From: Betaproteobacteria bacterium
GTDB taxonomy: Bacteria > Acidobacteriota > Terriglobia > Acidiferrales > UBA7541
DNA length: 64,000 bases
Reading direction: 5' to 3'
NCBI GenBank assembly: GCA_903970165.1
Contig: CAJCHZ010000047.1
Location: 1 to 64,000, forward strand
In this document: piece after piece, positions 9,254 to 18,143 of the stretch
How the letters are laid out: each line of letters opens with the position of its first letter
Position numbering within the stretch: the first letter of the stretch is position 1
Translations under genes and position numbers: made by a program
Notes under the pieces: generated by a model
What the model saw: the letters and a program-made list of their open reading frames with translations, nothing else
The model's database searches: none
What the model was told of the DNA's origin: nothing

Positions 9254-9838
9254 ATGACCTGGATCAAAACGGTTCGAATGGAAGAGGATGAGGATCTAAA
9301 GACAGCAATTGAAGAAGAGCGCAAGTTCTATCCTGCCGAATACGCCACGCCGGTTGCCTCTGTTTTCGCGGGAGTGGACCAGAGCATTGTTGGTTCGCAC
9401 TCGCTCTTCCCCGATGTGCTTTTTCACGCGTTCAGCACCTTCGGTTCGCTGATGTCTCCTGATTTACCCCTGAAGCGCCACCAGCACGAAATGATCGCTA
9501 CGATGGTTTCGGTCACGAACCGGTGTCACTATTGAATCGAATCTCACGCAGAGTTTCTGCGTCGCGTGACTTTGAATGAGGAAATGGTGGAAGCGCTCAA
9601 GAAAGATTATCGCACCGCGCCAATCACGGAACAGGACCGCACGATGGTGGAGTATGTTGTGAAATTGACGAAAGACGCGACGAAAGTCTCGCCTGAGGAC
9701 CACGTAAAATTGCGTGCAGCCGGTTTCGATGACCGCGGAATTTTGCAGATCACATTGATTGCGTCATGGTTCAACTACATCAATCGCGTGGCAGATGCAC
9801 TTGGGGTTGGGCGTGAGCCAAGCGTGGTCGCGAAATAG
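9254..9838 (+). CDS. Predicted selenoprotein: AhpD/peroxidase-related enzyme with a Cys-x-x-Sec active site
   Basis: Two consecutive open stretches in one frame are separated by a single TGA at 9533-9535. Before it the protein reads [14 protein letters not shown]; after it, [11 protein letters not shown] and about 90 more residues of the same family. In AhpD-like peroxidase-related proteins (carboxymuconolactone decarboxylase superfamily) this is the CxxCxxxH redox motif, normally NRCxYCxxSH, so the TGA replaces the second catalytic cysteine. Read through with selenocysteine the product is 194 residues, the usual length for the family. A hairpin directly downstream fits a bacterial SECIS element. 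The start is ATG 9254, with GGAG nine bases upstream. The role would be thiol-dependent peroxide reduction. The alternative is a nonsense mutation, but the position and hairpin argue against chance. Confidence 0.85.
9546..9562 (+). promoter_or_regulatory. Candidate bacterial SECIS element inside the selenoprotein gene
   Basis: ACGCAG at 9546-9551 pairs perfectly with CTGCGT at 9557-9562 around the loop AGTTT. There are 16 bases between the UGA (9533-9535) and the loop, and a G is the second loop base. Bacterial SECIS elements as generally described have an apical loop 16-37 bases after the UGA with a G among its first two bases, so this fits. The A and T at the ends of the loop could add a seventh pair, leaving loop GTT. 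It would recruit SelB carrying selenocysteyl-tRNA. Confidence 0.7.
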
Positions 9839-9859
9839 AGAAGATCGCTCAGCGCAGCG

Positions 9860-10552
9860 CTAGACTCCTGCATCCGCTCTGCTTGCGCCGATTCCAAGCT
9901 CCCCGAAACGAGCAACGACGCCACTTTTCTCCAGCCACTTTCCGGTCGCGGTATGACTCAAATCATGCTGAGACAGTGCGCGCAGGTCGGATTCGTCGTC
10001 CACATCCATTTCCAGGCGTACGTTTCGCCTCACGATGATTCGTGCATCGGTTTGTTCCGCTTCCCGCCGATGTTTGGCAAAGCTATGGGGTCCGAAGTGG
10101 GAAGGAAAGAGAGCCGGAGGCGTGCGTAGAATGGCATTGGTGCCTGTGCCGTCGCGCGAAGGTACCATAACCACTGCCGGCGCGGCACATTCCGTTGCCA
10201 AGAGTTCATCGATGTCGCCCGATTGGACGAGCGGAAGATCAAGCGGCAATCGCAGCAGGCCAGTGACGCCGCGCTCCGCGCAAAGGCGCGACGCAAAATC
10301 GACCGAAGCGCTTTCCGAGATTTGTTGTTCCTCTTGCAAGACCTCCCAGCCATTTTTCTCCGCGGTCGCAATGGCAGGCGGGTAGTTTGTGACCACAAAT
10401 ATTTTCTGAGCGAGCGTCACGCCGCATATCGCTCTGACGGTGTCCGCCAACATGGCGCTCGCTAGATCAAAACGTTCCTCGGGCGTCAGCACGGATGCGA
10501 GGCGCTGCTTCGCATTCCGCAAATCCTTGATAGGTAGGACCAGCGCACGCAT
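9860..10552 (-). CDS. cofC: 2-phospho-L-lactate (or phosphoenolpyruvate) guanylyltransferase, F420 biosynthesis
   Basis: A nucleotidyltransferase of 230 residues with the CofC/FbiD pattern: ALVLPIKDLRNAKQRLASVLTPEER at the N-terminus (residues about 3-27, the GTP-binding start), LRLPLDLPLVQSGDID with the metal-binding aspartates, and MVPSRDGTGTNAIL followed by GPHSFAKH. It activates a phospho-organic acid with GTP to make the side-chain precursor of coenzyme F420. ATG 10552 is chosen, with GGGAG about ten bases upstream; GTG 10570 is an alternative. It diverges from an F420:NADPH oxidoreductase gene, which supports the F420 assignment. The other F420 genes (cofD, cofE, cofG/H) are not in the window. 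Confidence 0.85.
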   Translation of the reverse strand: MRALVLPIKDLRNAKQRLASVLTPEERFDLASAMLADTVRAICGVTLAQKIFVVTNYPPAIATAEKNGWEVLQEEQQISESASVDFASRLCAERGVTGLLRLPLDLPLVQSGDIDELLATECAAPAVVMVPSRDGTGTNAILRTPPALFPSHFGPHSFAKHRREAEQTDARIIVRRNVRLEMDVDDESDLRALSQHDLSHTATGKWLEKSGVVARFGELGIGASRADAGV

Positions 10553-10820
10553 CGAACTATGCTCCCTCACCTATTGCAGGCGCAAACGCGAACTTTTTGC
10601 ATGGTTCGGAGTTTTCAAGTGGGCCCGATGCTTTGGCATGGTATCTTTTTGCTCGCATGCTTCCGCTCCATGCACATCTCGAGTGAGCACTGCTTTGTTC
10701 GCCAAGCGGGGCTGAGGCCATCGTACCAGAGCTTGTGCGAGGTCAGGGAGCGGCCAGTTCAGCGGACGGGGCGCTTGCAGGATGGGCGCAGGTAAATCGG
10801 CAAGACGGAGCGCATTTGGA

Positions 10821-11501
10821 ATGACACGAAAAATCGGGATTCTGGGCGGAACGGGGCCGGAAGGCTCGGGCCTGGCGTATCGCTGGGCGCGCGCCGGCGA
10901 AGAAATTGTAATTGGCTCGCGTGATCCGGCTCGTGCGGCGGAGACAGCCGCGCAAGTGCGCGCTCGTATTGGCGGCTCCGCGAAAATGGAAGGCGCGGAT
11001 AACGTAACAACAGCTTCGCAATGCGATGTCGTGGTCCTCACGGTTCCTTTCTCCGGCTGCGCAGCACTCTTGAAACAGTTGAAGAGCGTGTGGAAGCCGG
11101 GAACTGTGGTTATTGACACAACGGTTCCGCTCGCTGCGTCCGTTGGGGGATCGCCCACACGCATGCTCGGCGTTTGGCAAGGCTCCGCCGCCGAACAAAC
11201 CAGGGAGCTACTTCCCGCGGGAGTGAGCGTCGCGGCCGCGCTTCAGAATCTTGGCGCAGAACTGCTTGCCAAAGACGAACCCGTCGACTGCGACATCCTG
11301 GTCTGCAGCGATGATGAAAAAGCCACGCAGATCGCCTCTGAGCTTGCGGAGAAAATTCCCGGCGCCCGGGCCATTAACGGAGGCAAGCTGGAAAACGCGC
11401 GCATCGTCGAGTCGCTCACCGCGCTGCTCATCGGAATCAACATGCGCCACAAAGTTCACAGCGCCGGTATTCGCTTCACGGGCTTGCCCGCAAGAAAATA
11501 G
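10821..11501 (+). CDS. npdG: NADPH-dependent F420 reductase (F420:NADPH oxidoreductase)
   Basis: A 226-residue Rossmann protein beginning KIGILGGTGPEGSGLAYRWARAGEEIVIGSRD; the GGTGPEG loop and IGSRDP are typical of Fno/NpdG enzymes, which transfer hydride between NADPH and coenzyme F420. Further family text is VVLTVPFSG, VVIDTTVPL, and the C-terminal INGGKLENARIVESLTALLIGIN. The start at ATG 10821 places the protein at the first Rossmann strand; an in-frame ATG at 10782 would add 13 unlikely residues. It faces cofC across 268 bases that show no other gene. Together they suggest the organism makes and uses F420. Confidence 0.88.
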   Translation: MTRKIGILGGTGPEGSGLAYRWARAGEEIVIGSRDPARAAETAAQVRARIGGSAKMEGADNVTTASQCDVVVLTVPFSGCAALLKQLKSVWKPGTVVIDTTVPLAASVGGSPTRMLGVWQGSAAEQTRELLPAGVSVAAALQNLGAELLAKDEPVDCDILVCSDDEKATQIASELAEKIPGARAINGGKLENARIVESLTALLIGINMRHKVHSAGIRFTGLPARK

Positions 11502-11580
11502 CGGAACCTCGCGCCGCAAAGCCATCCCTTCCTGTCAGAACTTGCGTTGACTGCGTCTCCGTTGCGCCTTAGCATCAAGC

Positions 11581-12987
11581 ATGGGTTCCTCAGCGAAGCT
11601 CAAGTTTCCTCCCGGCCCTCCTGGCGGGCTCAGAACGTGGATGACTGGGCCGCTTAAGAACGGCGATCCGCTTGGCTATTTCACCGGCATCGCCCGCAAG
11701 TACGGCGACATCGCTGGCTTGCGCATTCTGAATTTCAAGATCTTCCTCATCAACCATCCCGATTACATCGAAGACGTTCTGGTCAATCATCCGCGCAAAT
11801 TCATCAAAGGCCGTATCCTCAAAGCAAACAAGCGCGTTTTTGGAGATGGCCTGCTGACCAGCGAAGGCGACTTCTGGCTGCGGCAGCGGCGCTTGGCGCA
11901 GCCTGCGTTTCACCGCGCCCGCATCGCCGGTTACGGCGCCACGATGGTCGAGTACACGGAGCGGCTTCTCGACGAATGGCGGCACGGCGAAGAGCGCGAC
12001 CTCCACAAAGAAATGATGCGCCTCACACTGCAAATCGTCGGCAAAACGCTCTTCGATGCCGACGTCGAACGTGACGCGCACAACGTCGGCAAATCCCTCG
12101 AACTCCTGCTTGAGCTTGGCGCGGATTTCCGGCGCACCATTTTTATTCCGCAGTGGCTGCCGACTCCGACGAACCTGCGCCTGGAGCTGGCGATCCGGCG
12201 GATCGAAAAAGTTTTGTACCGCATCATCGCGGACAAACGCGCGTCGGGCCGGGATGCCGGCGATCTGCTCTCCATGCTGCTCGCCGCTCAGGACGAGGAC
12301 GGCTCGCGTATGACCGACAAACAGCTTCGCGATGAGGCCATCACGCTTTTCCTCGCGGGACACGAGACCACTGCGAATACTCTCTCCTGGACATGGTGGC
12401 TGTTGGCGCAAGACGCCGCCGTCGAGGCGAAACTTCACGCAGAGCTGGAAAGTGTTTTAGGCGGGCGCACTCCTTCACTGGAGGACCTCCCCAAACTTGT
12501 TTATACGAGTCATGTGATCACCGAGTCTTTGCGTCTTTATCCTGCTGCCTGGGGAACGGCGCGCACGGCCATCGAAGACCACGAAATCGCCGGCTACAAA
12601 GTGCCGCGCGGCTCAGGCGTCTCGTTTGCGCAGTGGACGGTACACCGCGACGAGCGTTGGTACGACGCGCCAGAGGAGTTTCGCCCCGAGCGGTGGGAGG
12701 GCGACCTGATGAAGCGCCTTCCGCGCTTCGCTTATTTCCCTTTCGGAGGCGGGCCGCGCCAGTGTATCGGAAGCAATTTTGCGCTGATGGAGGCCGCGCT
12801 GATTCTCGCGACCATCGCGCAAAAATTCCGGTTTCGACTCGTAGAGGGTCATCCCGTTGTGCCGCTGGCATCCATAACGCTTCGGCCGAGATATGGTGTC
12901 CGCGCCGTGCTTGAATCGCGTCCTGTTCGCAGCGGCGACGCCGACAGCGACCGCAAGCCCCAATTCTCTGGTCAGCTCCCCCGCTGA
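11581..12987 (+). CDS. Cytochrome P450
   Basis: A 468-residue soluble P450. All three hallmark motifs are present: the I-helix oxygen-activation motif AGHETTAN near residue 259, the K-helix ESLRLYPAAW near residue 315, and the haem loop FPFGGGPRQCIGSNFALMEA with the haem-ligand cysteine at residue 395. The N-terminal FPPGPPGG resembles the proline-rich hinge of microsomal-like P450s but no membrane anchor precedes it. No ferredoxin or reductase gene is adjacent, so the electron donor is elsewhere and the substrate cannot be named. It starts at ATG 11581, 79 bases after the F420 reductase, and converges with the S9 peptidase gene 15 bases away. Confidence 0.93.
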   Translation: MGSSAKLKFPPGPPGGLRTWMTGPLKNGDPLGYFTGIARKYGDIAGLRILNFKIFLINHPDYIEDVLVNHPRKFIKGRILKANKRVFGDGLLTSEGDFWLRQRRLAQPAFHRARIAGYGATMVEYTERLLDEWRHGEERDLHKEMMRLTLQIVGKTLFDADVERDAHNVGKSLELLLELGADFRRTIFIPQWLPTPTNLRLELAIRRIEKVLYRIIADKRASGRDAGDLLSMLLAAQDEDGSRMTDKQLRDEAITLFLAGHETTANTLSWTWWLLAQDAAVEAKLHAELESVLGGRTPSLEDLPKLVYTSHVITESLRLYPAAWGTARTAIEDHEIAGYKVPRGSGVSFAQWTVHRDERWYDAPEEFRPERWEGDLMKRLPRFAYFPFGGGPRQCIGSNFALMEAALILATIAQKFRFRLVEGHPVVPLASITLRPRYGVRAVLESRPVRSGDADSDRKPQFSGQLPR

Positions 12988-13002
12988 CGCGTTGACACGG
13001 TA

Positions 13003-15777
13003 TTACTCTTTGAATTTTTTGCTTGGCGTGGCTTGCTTTTGGCGCTGCAGTTCCAGGATATCGGCCGCTGTGTCTGATGAGCCGAGCAGCCAATGAGCAA
13101 AAAAATCTCCGCGCGCCACGATGACGTAACTATTGATCGGCATATAGGAATGTCGCATGCCGGGGTACACAAAAACTTCAAAGCGCTTGTTGGCTTTGAT
13201 GAGTGCATCGGCCAGACGCATGGAGTTAACCATGCTCACGTTGTCGTCCATGTCGCCGGTGGTGATCATCAGGTGGCCTTTTAGATTTTTGGCGATTTCC
13301 GAGTTTTTGTCGATTTCGTACAAAAATTTCTCGGTTCCATCTTTTTGCGTTTCTTCGCGCACCCCGTGGTATTTCTCGCTCCAGGTCGTGTTGTAGACGT
13401 TGTTGTCATGGTTGCCGGATTCAGACCAGCCGGCCTTATAGAAATCGGGGTACTGGAGGAGCGCCGCAGCAGTCATGAAGCCGCCTCCCGAGTGTCCCCA
13501 CATGCCCACACGAGTCAAATCAATAAAAGGATGCGTTGCCGCGAGGCGTTCGGCGGCGGCTTTTTTGTCGGCGAGGCCATAGTCGCGAAGGTTGCCGTAG
13601 CCGTACGCGTCATACCATTTGTCGCGCTGCGGGCTGCCGCCGCGGTTGCCGACTTCGATGACGATGAAGCCGAGCTGAGCCAGCGGGACGTTGGTGCTTT
13701 TTGGCGAAAAAGATTTTGTGACCTGCTCGACTTGCGGGCCCGGATAGACGAACTCGATCAGCGGATATTTTCGCGTTGGGTCAAAGTCAAAAGGCTTGTA
13801 CATTACGCCGTACAGGTCCGTGATGCCGTCGTCGGCCTTGACTTTGAAAATCTCTGGATATTTGAAACCGGCTTCGAGCAGTTGCGAGACGTCCGTCGTC
13901 TCGAGTTCGGCGAGCTGTGTGCCTTGCGTATCAAATAGGACGGATTTTGGAGCTGTGTCCACGCGCGAATAAGTGTCCGCAAAATATTTGCCGGAATCGG
14001 GCGCGCTGAAAGCATGATTGAAATTTCCAGGGGTGAGCAGTTTGAGACCCGAGCCGTCTAGTGACACGCGATAGAGGTGCTGGAAGTAGGGATCTTCGCC
14101 GGGCTCGCGGCCATTCGCGGAGAAATAAAGAAACCGCGCCTTTTCGTCGAGCGCGAAGATCGTGTCGGTGACGTATTCCCCCGAGGTAATTTGGTTTTTC
14201 AGTTTGCCGTCACCGTCATACAGATAGTAGTGAGCCCACCCGTCGCGTTCAGACCACCAGATGAGTTCCTTTCCGTTATCAACGATGCGGAGCGGCTTGG
14301 TGCTCATCCAGACGTTGGAATGCTCTTCGATCAGCTTTTGAGATTTGCCGGTAGCGGGGTCCGCCACGCCGACATTTACAGAGCGAAAATCGCGGCTGCG
14401 GGCCGTGAAGTAGAGCTTGTCGGAAGTTTCGGCGAGCCATCGGCGAGGTTCGCGCATCAGCGGGGCAGGATTTTCCCGATTCTCTTCCTGGTCCTGGCGA
14501 AGCTCTTCACGATCGCGTTCGGTTGCCGGAGCGTCGGCGATAGACAGGACTTCGTCGGCGAAATATTTTGGCTGAACCACGGCGTGTTCTTTGCTTCCGA
14601 TATCGATGATGTCGATTTCGCTCAAAGGAACATTGGCTTCGCCGGGCAGGGAATAAGGACGCGCTTCGAGAATGGGCCGAGGATTTGTGAGTGAGTGGAT
14701 GACCCAATAGTCGCCGACTTTGCGGTTGTCTTCACGTTCCACGGCAATTTTTTTGGAATCTTTGGACCAGTGAATGGTGATCGGGGGAGTACGCACGCCG
14801 GCTTTGTTTGCATCGCCCTTGGTTTCTTTTTTGAGCTGATCGGATTGTTCGGGCAGAAGAACTCGCGCGTAGCTGTATTTTTCGATGCCGTCCGTGGTGA
14901 GTTGCGTTTCCACGACGGTCGCGTCGCCCGCTTTTTTCAGGGCTTTGACGTAATTTTCCGCGTCCATTACATAAAGATTGTAACCGCGCGCGAAAATGAC
15001 CAGCTTTTCATCAGGAGACACGGAAGCCCACAGCGGCTTTTTTTTCGGCGGCTCGACGCCATCAAGGCGCGTGAGTTTGGCCGTCGCGATGTCGAATTCG
15101 AAGTAAGTAATTCTGGTGTCGTCGGGTTTTTCCGCGGCTGGTCCCGCCGCTGGCGTGGCTTGCCCTTGCAGCTCGCCTTGCTTCGTTTCGCCCTCTTTGC
15201 CTTGTTCTTCGATGTCTTCCTGGCTCTTTTCTTTTTTCGGTTCGTTCGGCACAACGGCGTTTTTCCGAATCTCCACTTCGAAGCGGAACTTGGTATCTTT
15301 TTCGACCAGTTTCAGGCGCTTGATCGGAAGGTGCTGCGCGTCATAAGGGAAACCCGTCAGCGTGGAGAGAGTCGCCGCAATCTTGGCGTTATCCCACAGT
15401 GGCACTTTGGATTTCTTGAGCGGGTCTACGATGTAATACTTCGTGCCTTCGGTAGTTTGGTAGCTGTACCAAAATTTGTCGGACTGCGTGAACCAATGCG
15501 GCGTAACGGCAAGATCAAAGACAAGTTTGTTCACACTGTCCGGCAGGAAGCGTGCTTCCAGCGCATAGTTTGGAGTGGTCACTGCCGTAAGGGTTCCGGG
15601 AGTTGCGGTATCGGAGCGTGCCGCGTCAGCAGTCCTCGCGTTCGCCGGGCCGTTGGGAGTTTGCGCAGCGAGACTCAACACAACCAAGGCGGAAGTGATC
15701 AGCAAAACCAGGGAACCCCAAGGGATCCGCCTAGGATTTCGCTTTGACGCACTTCTCCGCACAGTCGCCGATTTCAT
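13003..15777 (-). CDS. Exported S9-family prolyl oligopeptidase (dipeptidyl-peptidase IV-like)
   Basis: A 924-residue peptidase. A signal anchor lies at residues 20-40 after a basic N-terminus, so it is exported. The first two thirds form a beta-propeller with an N-terminal DPPIV-like layout and an acidic/Glu-Lys-rich insertion near residues 170-220. The C-terminal alpha/beta-hydrolase domain carries the nucleophile Ser763 in GHSGGG, an aspartate in the TGDMDDNV region and the catalytic His in GMRHSYMP. It should release dipeptides or process peptides in the periplasm. GGAGGA lies about ten bases before ATG 15777. A second very large exported protease is encoded at about 20.4-23.8 kb, suggesting protein scavenging. 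Confidence 0.9.
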   Translation of the reverse strand: MKSATVRRSASKRNPRRIPWGSLVLLITSALVVLSLAAQTPNGPANARTADAARSDTATPGTLTAVTTPNYALEARFLPDSVNKLVFDLAVTPHWFTQSDKFWYSYQTTEGTKYYIVDPLKKSKVPLWDNAKIAATLSTLTGFPYDAQHLPIKRLKLVEKDTKFRFEVEIRKNAVVPNEPKKEKSQEDIEEQGKEGETKQGELQGQATPAAGPAAEKPDDTRITYFEFDIATAKLTRLDGVEPPKKKPLWASVSPDEKLVIFARGYNLYVMDAENYVKALKKAGDATVVETQLTTDGIEKYSYARVLLPEQSDQLKKETKGDANKAGVRTPPITIHWSKDSKKIAVEREDNRKVGDYWVIHSLTNPRPILEARPYSLPGEANVPLSEIDIIDIGSKEHAVVQPKYFADEVLSIADAPATERDREELRQDQEENRENPAPLMREPRRWLAETSDKLYFTARSRDFRSVNVGVADPATGKSQKLIEEHSNVWMSTKPLRIVDNGKELIWWSERDGWAHYYLYDGDGKLKNQITSGEYVTDTIFALDEKARFLYFSANGREPGEDPYFQHLYRVSLDGSGLKLLTPGNFNHAFSAPDSGKYFADTYSRVDTAPKSVLFDTQGTQLAELETTDVSQLLEAGFKYPEIFKVKADDGITDLYGVMYKPFDFDPTRKYPLIEFVYPGPQVEQVTKSFSPKSTNVPLAQLGFIVIEVGNRGGSPQRDKWYDAYGYGNLRDYGLADKKAAAERLAATHPFIDLTRVGMWGHSGGGFMTAAALLQYPDFYKAGWSESGNHDNNVYNTTWSEKYHGVREETQKDGTEKFLYEIDKNSEIAKNLKGHLMITTGDMDDNVSMVNSMRLADALIKANKRFEVFVYPGMRHSYMPINSYVIVARGDFFAHWLLGSSDTAADILELQRQKQATPSKKFKE

Positions 15778-16012
15778 GGCTGGGCTTCCTCCAGATTGCT
15801 TTGGTGATTGGTGCTCAGGCTATCTACCCCACGGGCGGGGCATTATAGTCCAATCGGCCTTTGTCTGGTACGGGAGCCTGGAATTTGAGGGCGAGACGCG
15901 CGCACTATTTGCCGAGGCAGGCAGAAAAGTAGAACAGCGTGCTCCCTGGCGAGAACTCCGGGGAGAAACACTCCGGAATAGTGCATCCGAGATTTTTTTG
16001 AAGTGCCGAGAC

Positions 16013-16210
16013 TTACTTTATCGCGTGCTTAAGGCGTTTGGTGGCTTTTTCCAATTGCCGCTTGAGGATTCCCACTTGTTTCGCGATCGCTTCCAGTTCT
16101 TCTTTGGCGAGTGACCCTGCTTCCACCACTTTGTGCGCTTTGCGGTCTGCTTTGCCTAGAGCCCCGCCGACCTTTGCGGCGACTTCCGTGAGCTTGCTCT
16201 TTTTGGCCAT
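16013..16210 (-). CDS. Small basic coiled-coil protein (65 residues), function unknown
   Basis: Not a family I can name. GGGAGGAAG stands in ideal position before ATG 16210, which is the main reason for calling it. The product is rich in lysine and alanine (MAKKSKLTEVAAKVGGALG at the N-terminus) and its second half, KEELEAIAKQVGILKRQLEK, has heptad spacing for a short coiled coil. It lies between the S9 peptidase and the site-2 protease gene on the same strand. The 235 bases between it and the S9 start show no gene. A nucleoid-associated or histone-H1-like role is possible for such a basic protein but is only a guess. Confidence 0.65.
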   Translation of the reverse strand: MAKKSKLTEVAAKVGGALGKADRKAHKVVEAGSLAKEELEAIAKQVGILKRQLEKATKRLKHAIK

Positions 16211-16298
16211 GTGCTTCCTCCCTCAGAGTTGGATGCCATCCTATACCGAAGGGGTGCGATTGGACTAATGAAGATACTTAAAAAATGTACGAGCGGAG

Positions 16299-17450
16299 CT
16301 ACTTGCTGGCTGTGCCGAAGGAGAGCGGTCCCAATTCGGAGCGGGTTTGCATGACGCGGAGAATGGAATCGCGTGTGACCATGCCGATGATGTGCGCAGC
16401 GCCATCGTCGGAGCCGGAGACGATGGGCATCTGATTGATGTCGGCGGTCAGGAGGCGCTCAAGCAGTCCAAGTAGAGGTTCGTCCGGCGTGGCCCAGAGG
16501 ATTCGTTCGCGCGGTATCATCACGGCCTGCACGGATGTGAGATCCCATTCGTCGCGCGGGACGCTGTTGAGCTTGTGCACGTTCATCATCCCCACGAGCC
16601 GGTCTTCGGTGATTACGAGATGGCAGCGGCGCCCCGTGCGCAGGACTTCGGCGCCGTACTCTTCGAGCGAAATGGCACGGCCTACCGTCGGCACTTCCTG
16701 GCTCATCACGTCGGCGGCACGAAGGCCTGTGAGCGTTTCGCGGATGGCGAGTTGCGCGACGCTCTCCTGCGCGGCGTTCAGAAGAAAGAAGCCGATGATA
16801 ACGGTCCAAAGACCAAACCCAACAGAGCCCTTGAACACCGCAAAGCCGCCAAGAAGAATCATGGCGTAGGCGATCAGGCGGCCGCTGGTGCCGGCGACGC
16901 GCGTGGCGCGTGAAAAATTCTTGGTCGCGCCCCAGATGATGGCCCGGAATATCCGGCCGCCATCCAGCGGAAATCCTGGCAGTAGATTAAAAACCGCCAG
17001 CCACAGATTCGTGGCCGAGAGCCAGGTACAAACCGAAACTACGCTCTCGTTTCCCGGAAAAACTTTGATCAAGGCCCAGAAGAGTGCCGCAAGTATTCCG
17101 CTGGCGAAAGGTCCGGCGACCGCAATGTTGAATTCCTGGATTGCTTTGGAGGGATCGCGCTCGATACTGGCGACGCCGCCGAAGATGAAGAGCGTGATCG
17201 AGAGAACCCGGATTTTATAGTGCTGGGCAACGACACTGTGCGCAAGCTCGTGAAATAGCAGGGAAGCGAAGAAAAGAACGCTAGTGGAAAGACCTACACT
17301 CCATAACTGAGTAGAAGTCCAGCCGGGCTTCTGCTGCTCAAATTGCGAAAACAAGAGGTAGGTGAGCCCGGCAAAAACAATGACCCATGTCGAGTGCAGA
17401 TAGATGGGTATTCCAAGGATTTTGCCGATGCGCATTCCAGGCCGTGCCAT
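16299..17450 (-). CDS. Site-2-protease-family membrane metalloprotease with CBS pair
   Basis: A 383-residue M50 peptidase. The zinc motif HELAH is at residues 67-71 inside a membrane segment and the second motif NLLPGFPLDGG at about 155-165. Six hydrophobic segments fit the group III (SpoIVFB-like) topology. Residues about 240-375 form two CBS domains (VMSQEVPTVGRA, LVGMMNVHKLN, IPRERILWATPDEP, IIGMVTRDSI), which probably bind adenine nucleotides and regulate cleavage. The substrate is unknown; enzymes of this type cut membrane-bound transcription factors or remnants of signal peptides. The start at ATG 17450 has GAGAGGAAA upstream. The gene directly upstream is a decayed membrane-protein gene. 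Confidence 0.9.
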   Translation of the reverse strand: MARPGMRIGKILGIPIYLHSTWVIVFAGLTYLLFSQFEQQKPGWTSTQLWSVGLSTSVLFFASLLFHELAHSVVAQHYKIRVLSITLFIFGGVASIERDPSKAIQEFNIAVAGPFASGILAALFWALIKVFPGNESVVSVCTWLSATNLWLAVFNLLPGFPLDGGRIFRAIIWGATKNFSRATRVAGTSGRLIAYAMILLGGFAVFKGSVGFGLWTVIIGFFLLNAAQESVAQLAIRETLTGLRAADVMSQEVPTVGRAISLEEYGAEVLRTGRRCHLVITEDRLVGMMNVHKLNSVPRDEWDLTSVQAVMIPRERILWATPDEPLLGLLERLLTADINQMPIVSGSDDGAAHIIGMVTRDSILRVMQTRSELGPLSFGTASK

Positions 17451-17637
17451 ATCGAATCGTTTCCTCTCGTTGACACTACTAGGATAGCTCTGATTGCAGG
17501 CGCCGCCAAACGGTACCGGCTACGGTTGATCGCAGTTGATCGAGTTGATCGGCTATGGGCTCGCGTCGGCGAGTTCATCGGGCTTTCAACCTGCCGTGCG
17601 GCTTGCGGGGAAAACTATTCAGAGATTGGGTTCTGAA

Positions 17638-18075
17638 CTAAGGATGGCCAGGTGCTGGCGCGGGCAGCGTCGTTCTGTTGTATGACTTCGCAAAACGAAC
17701 CCGTATCAGACAGAAAATCAACAAAACGAGCGGAACGAGCGTGAGAAATATTTACAAGCCTGTACTAAATAAGGCTGGCGACTGGTGTTGCCCGATTCCC
17801 ATGGACGAAAGCAATCTCAGCGGACGGTTGGAAGGTCCCAGGAAAAAAGAGCCTTACGCGATGAACAGTCCAAAGCACATTCGCCAGAGATGACGCGCGA
17901 CGCGCTTTGCTCCGAACAGACCGCCGCTCACGAGCTTGCGAATGTCCCCAGCGGCGGCAAGCAGACAGATGGAACCCAGGAAGAAAAACATTCCAACTGG
18001 AACGCCGCCTTGTGATCGTGTCCCGCTACTCAGCACACGAATACCGCTTACCCAGAGGGGCACGCCAATCCCCAT
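17638..18075 (-). pseudogene. Decayed multi-pass membrane protein gene with two in-frame TAA codons
   Basis: Reading leftward from ATG 18075, the frame gives GVPLWVSGIRVLSSGTRSQGG, AAAGDIRKLVSGG and RHLWRMCFGLFIA, stops at TAA 17854-17856, then continues in the same frame with GSFFLGPSNRPLRLL to a second TAA at 17752-17754, then FLTLVPLVLLIFCLIRVRFAKSYN to TAG 17638-17640. Three hydrophobic segments span the stops. I recall intact conserved membrane proteins with HLWRMCFALFIASGSFFLG and a final LIFWLVRVRF segment, so Ser and Tyr codons have probably become TAA. The 5' part is missing too: a stop lies just upstream of the ATG, and the dispersed repeat begins about 70 bases further. Confidence 0.65.
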
Positions 18076-18143
18076 AGGAAATCAGCAGTGCAGCCGTTTT
18101 TTTTGTCCATGCCCCCTGCAACGACCAAAGGTCCCCAACCACC

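Noticed and set aside
9239-9535. The first half of the AhpD-like gene as a separate 98-residue protein
   Set aside because: It ends in the middle of the active-site motif and the same frame continues with family sequence, so a single UGA-containing gene explains both halves better.
14695-15747. A 350-residue plus-strand frame opposite the S9 peptidase gene
   Set aside because: It is Phe/Arg-rich antisense sequence of a well-supported gene, with no recognisable domain.
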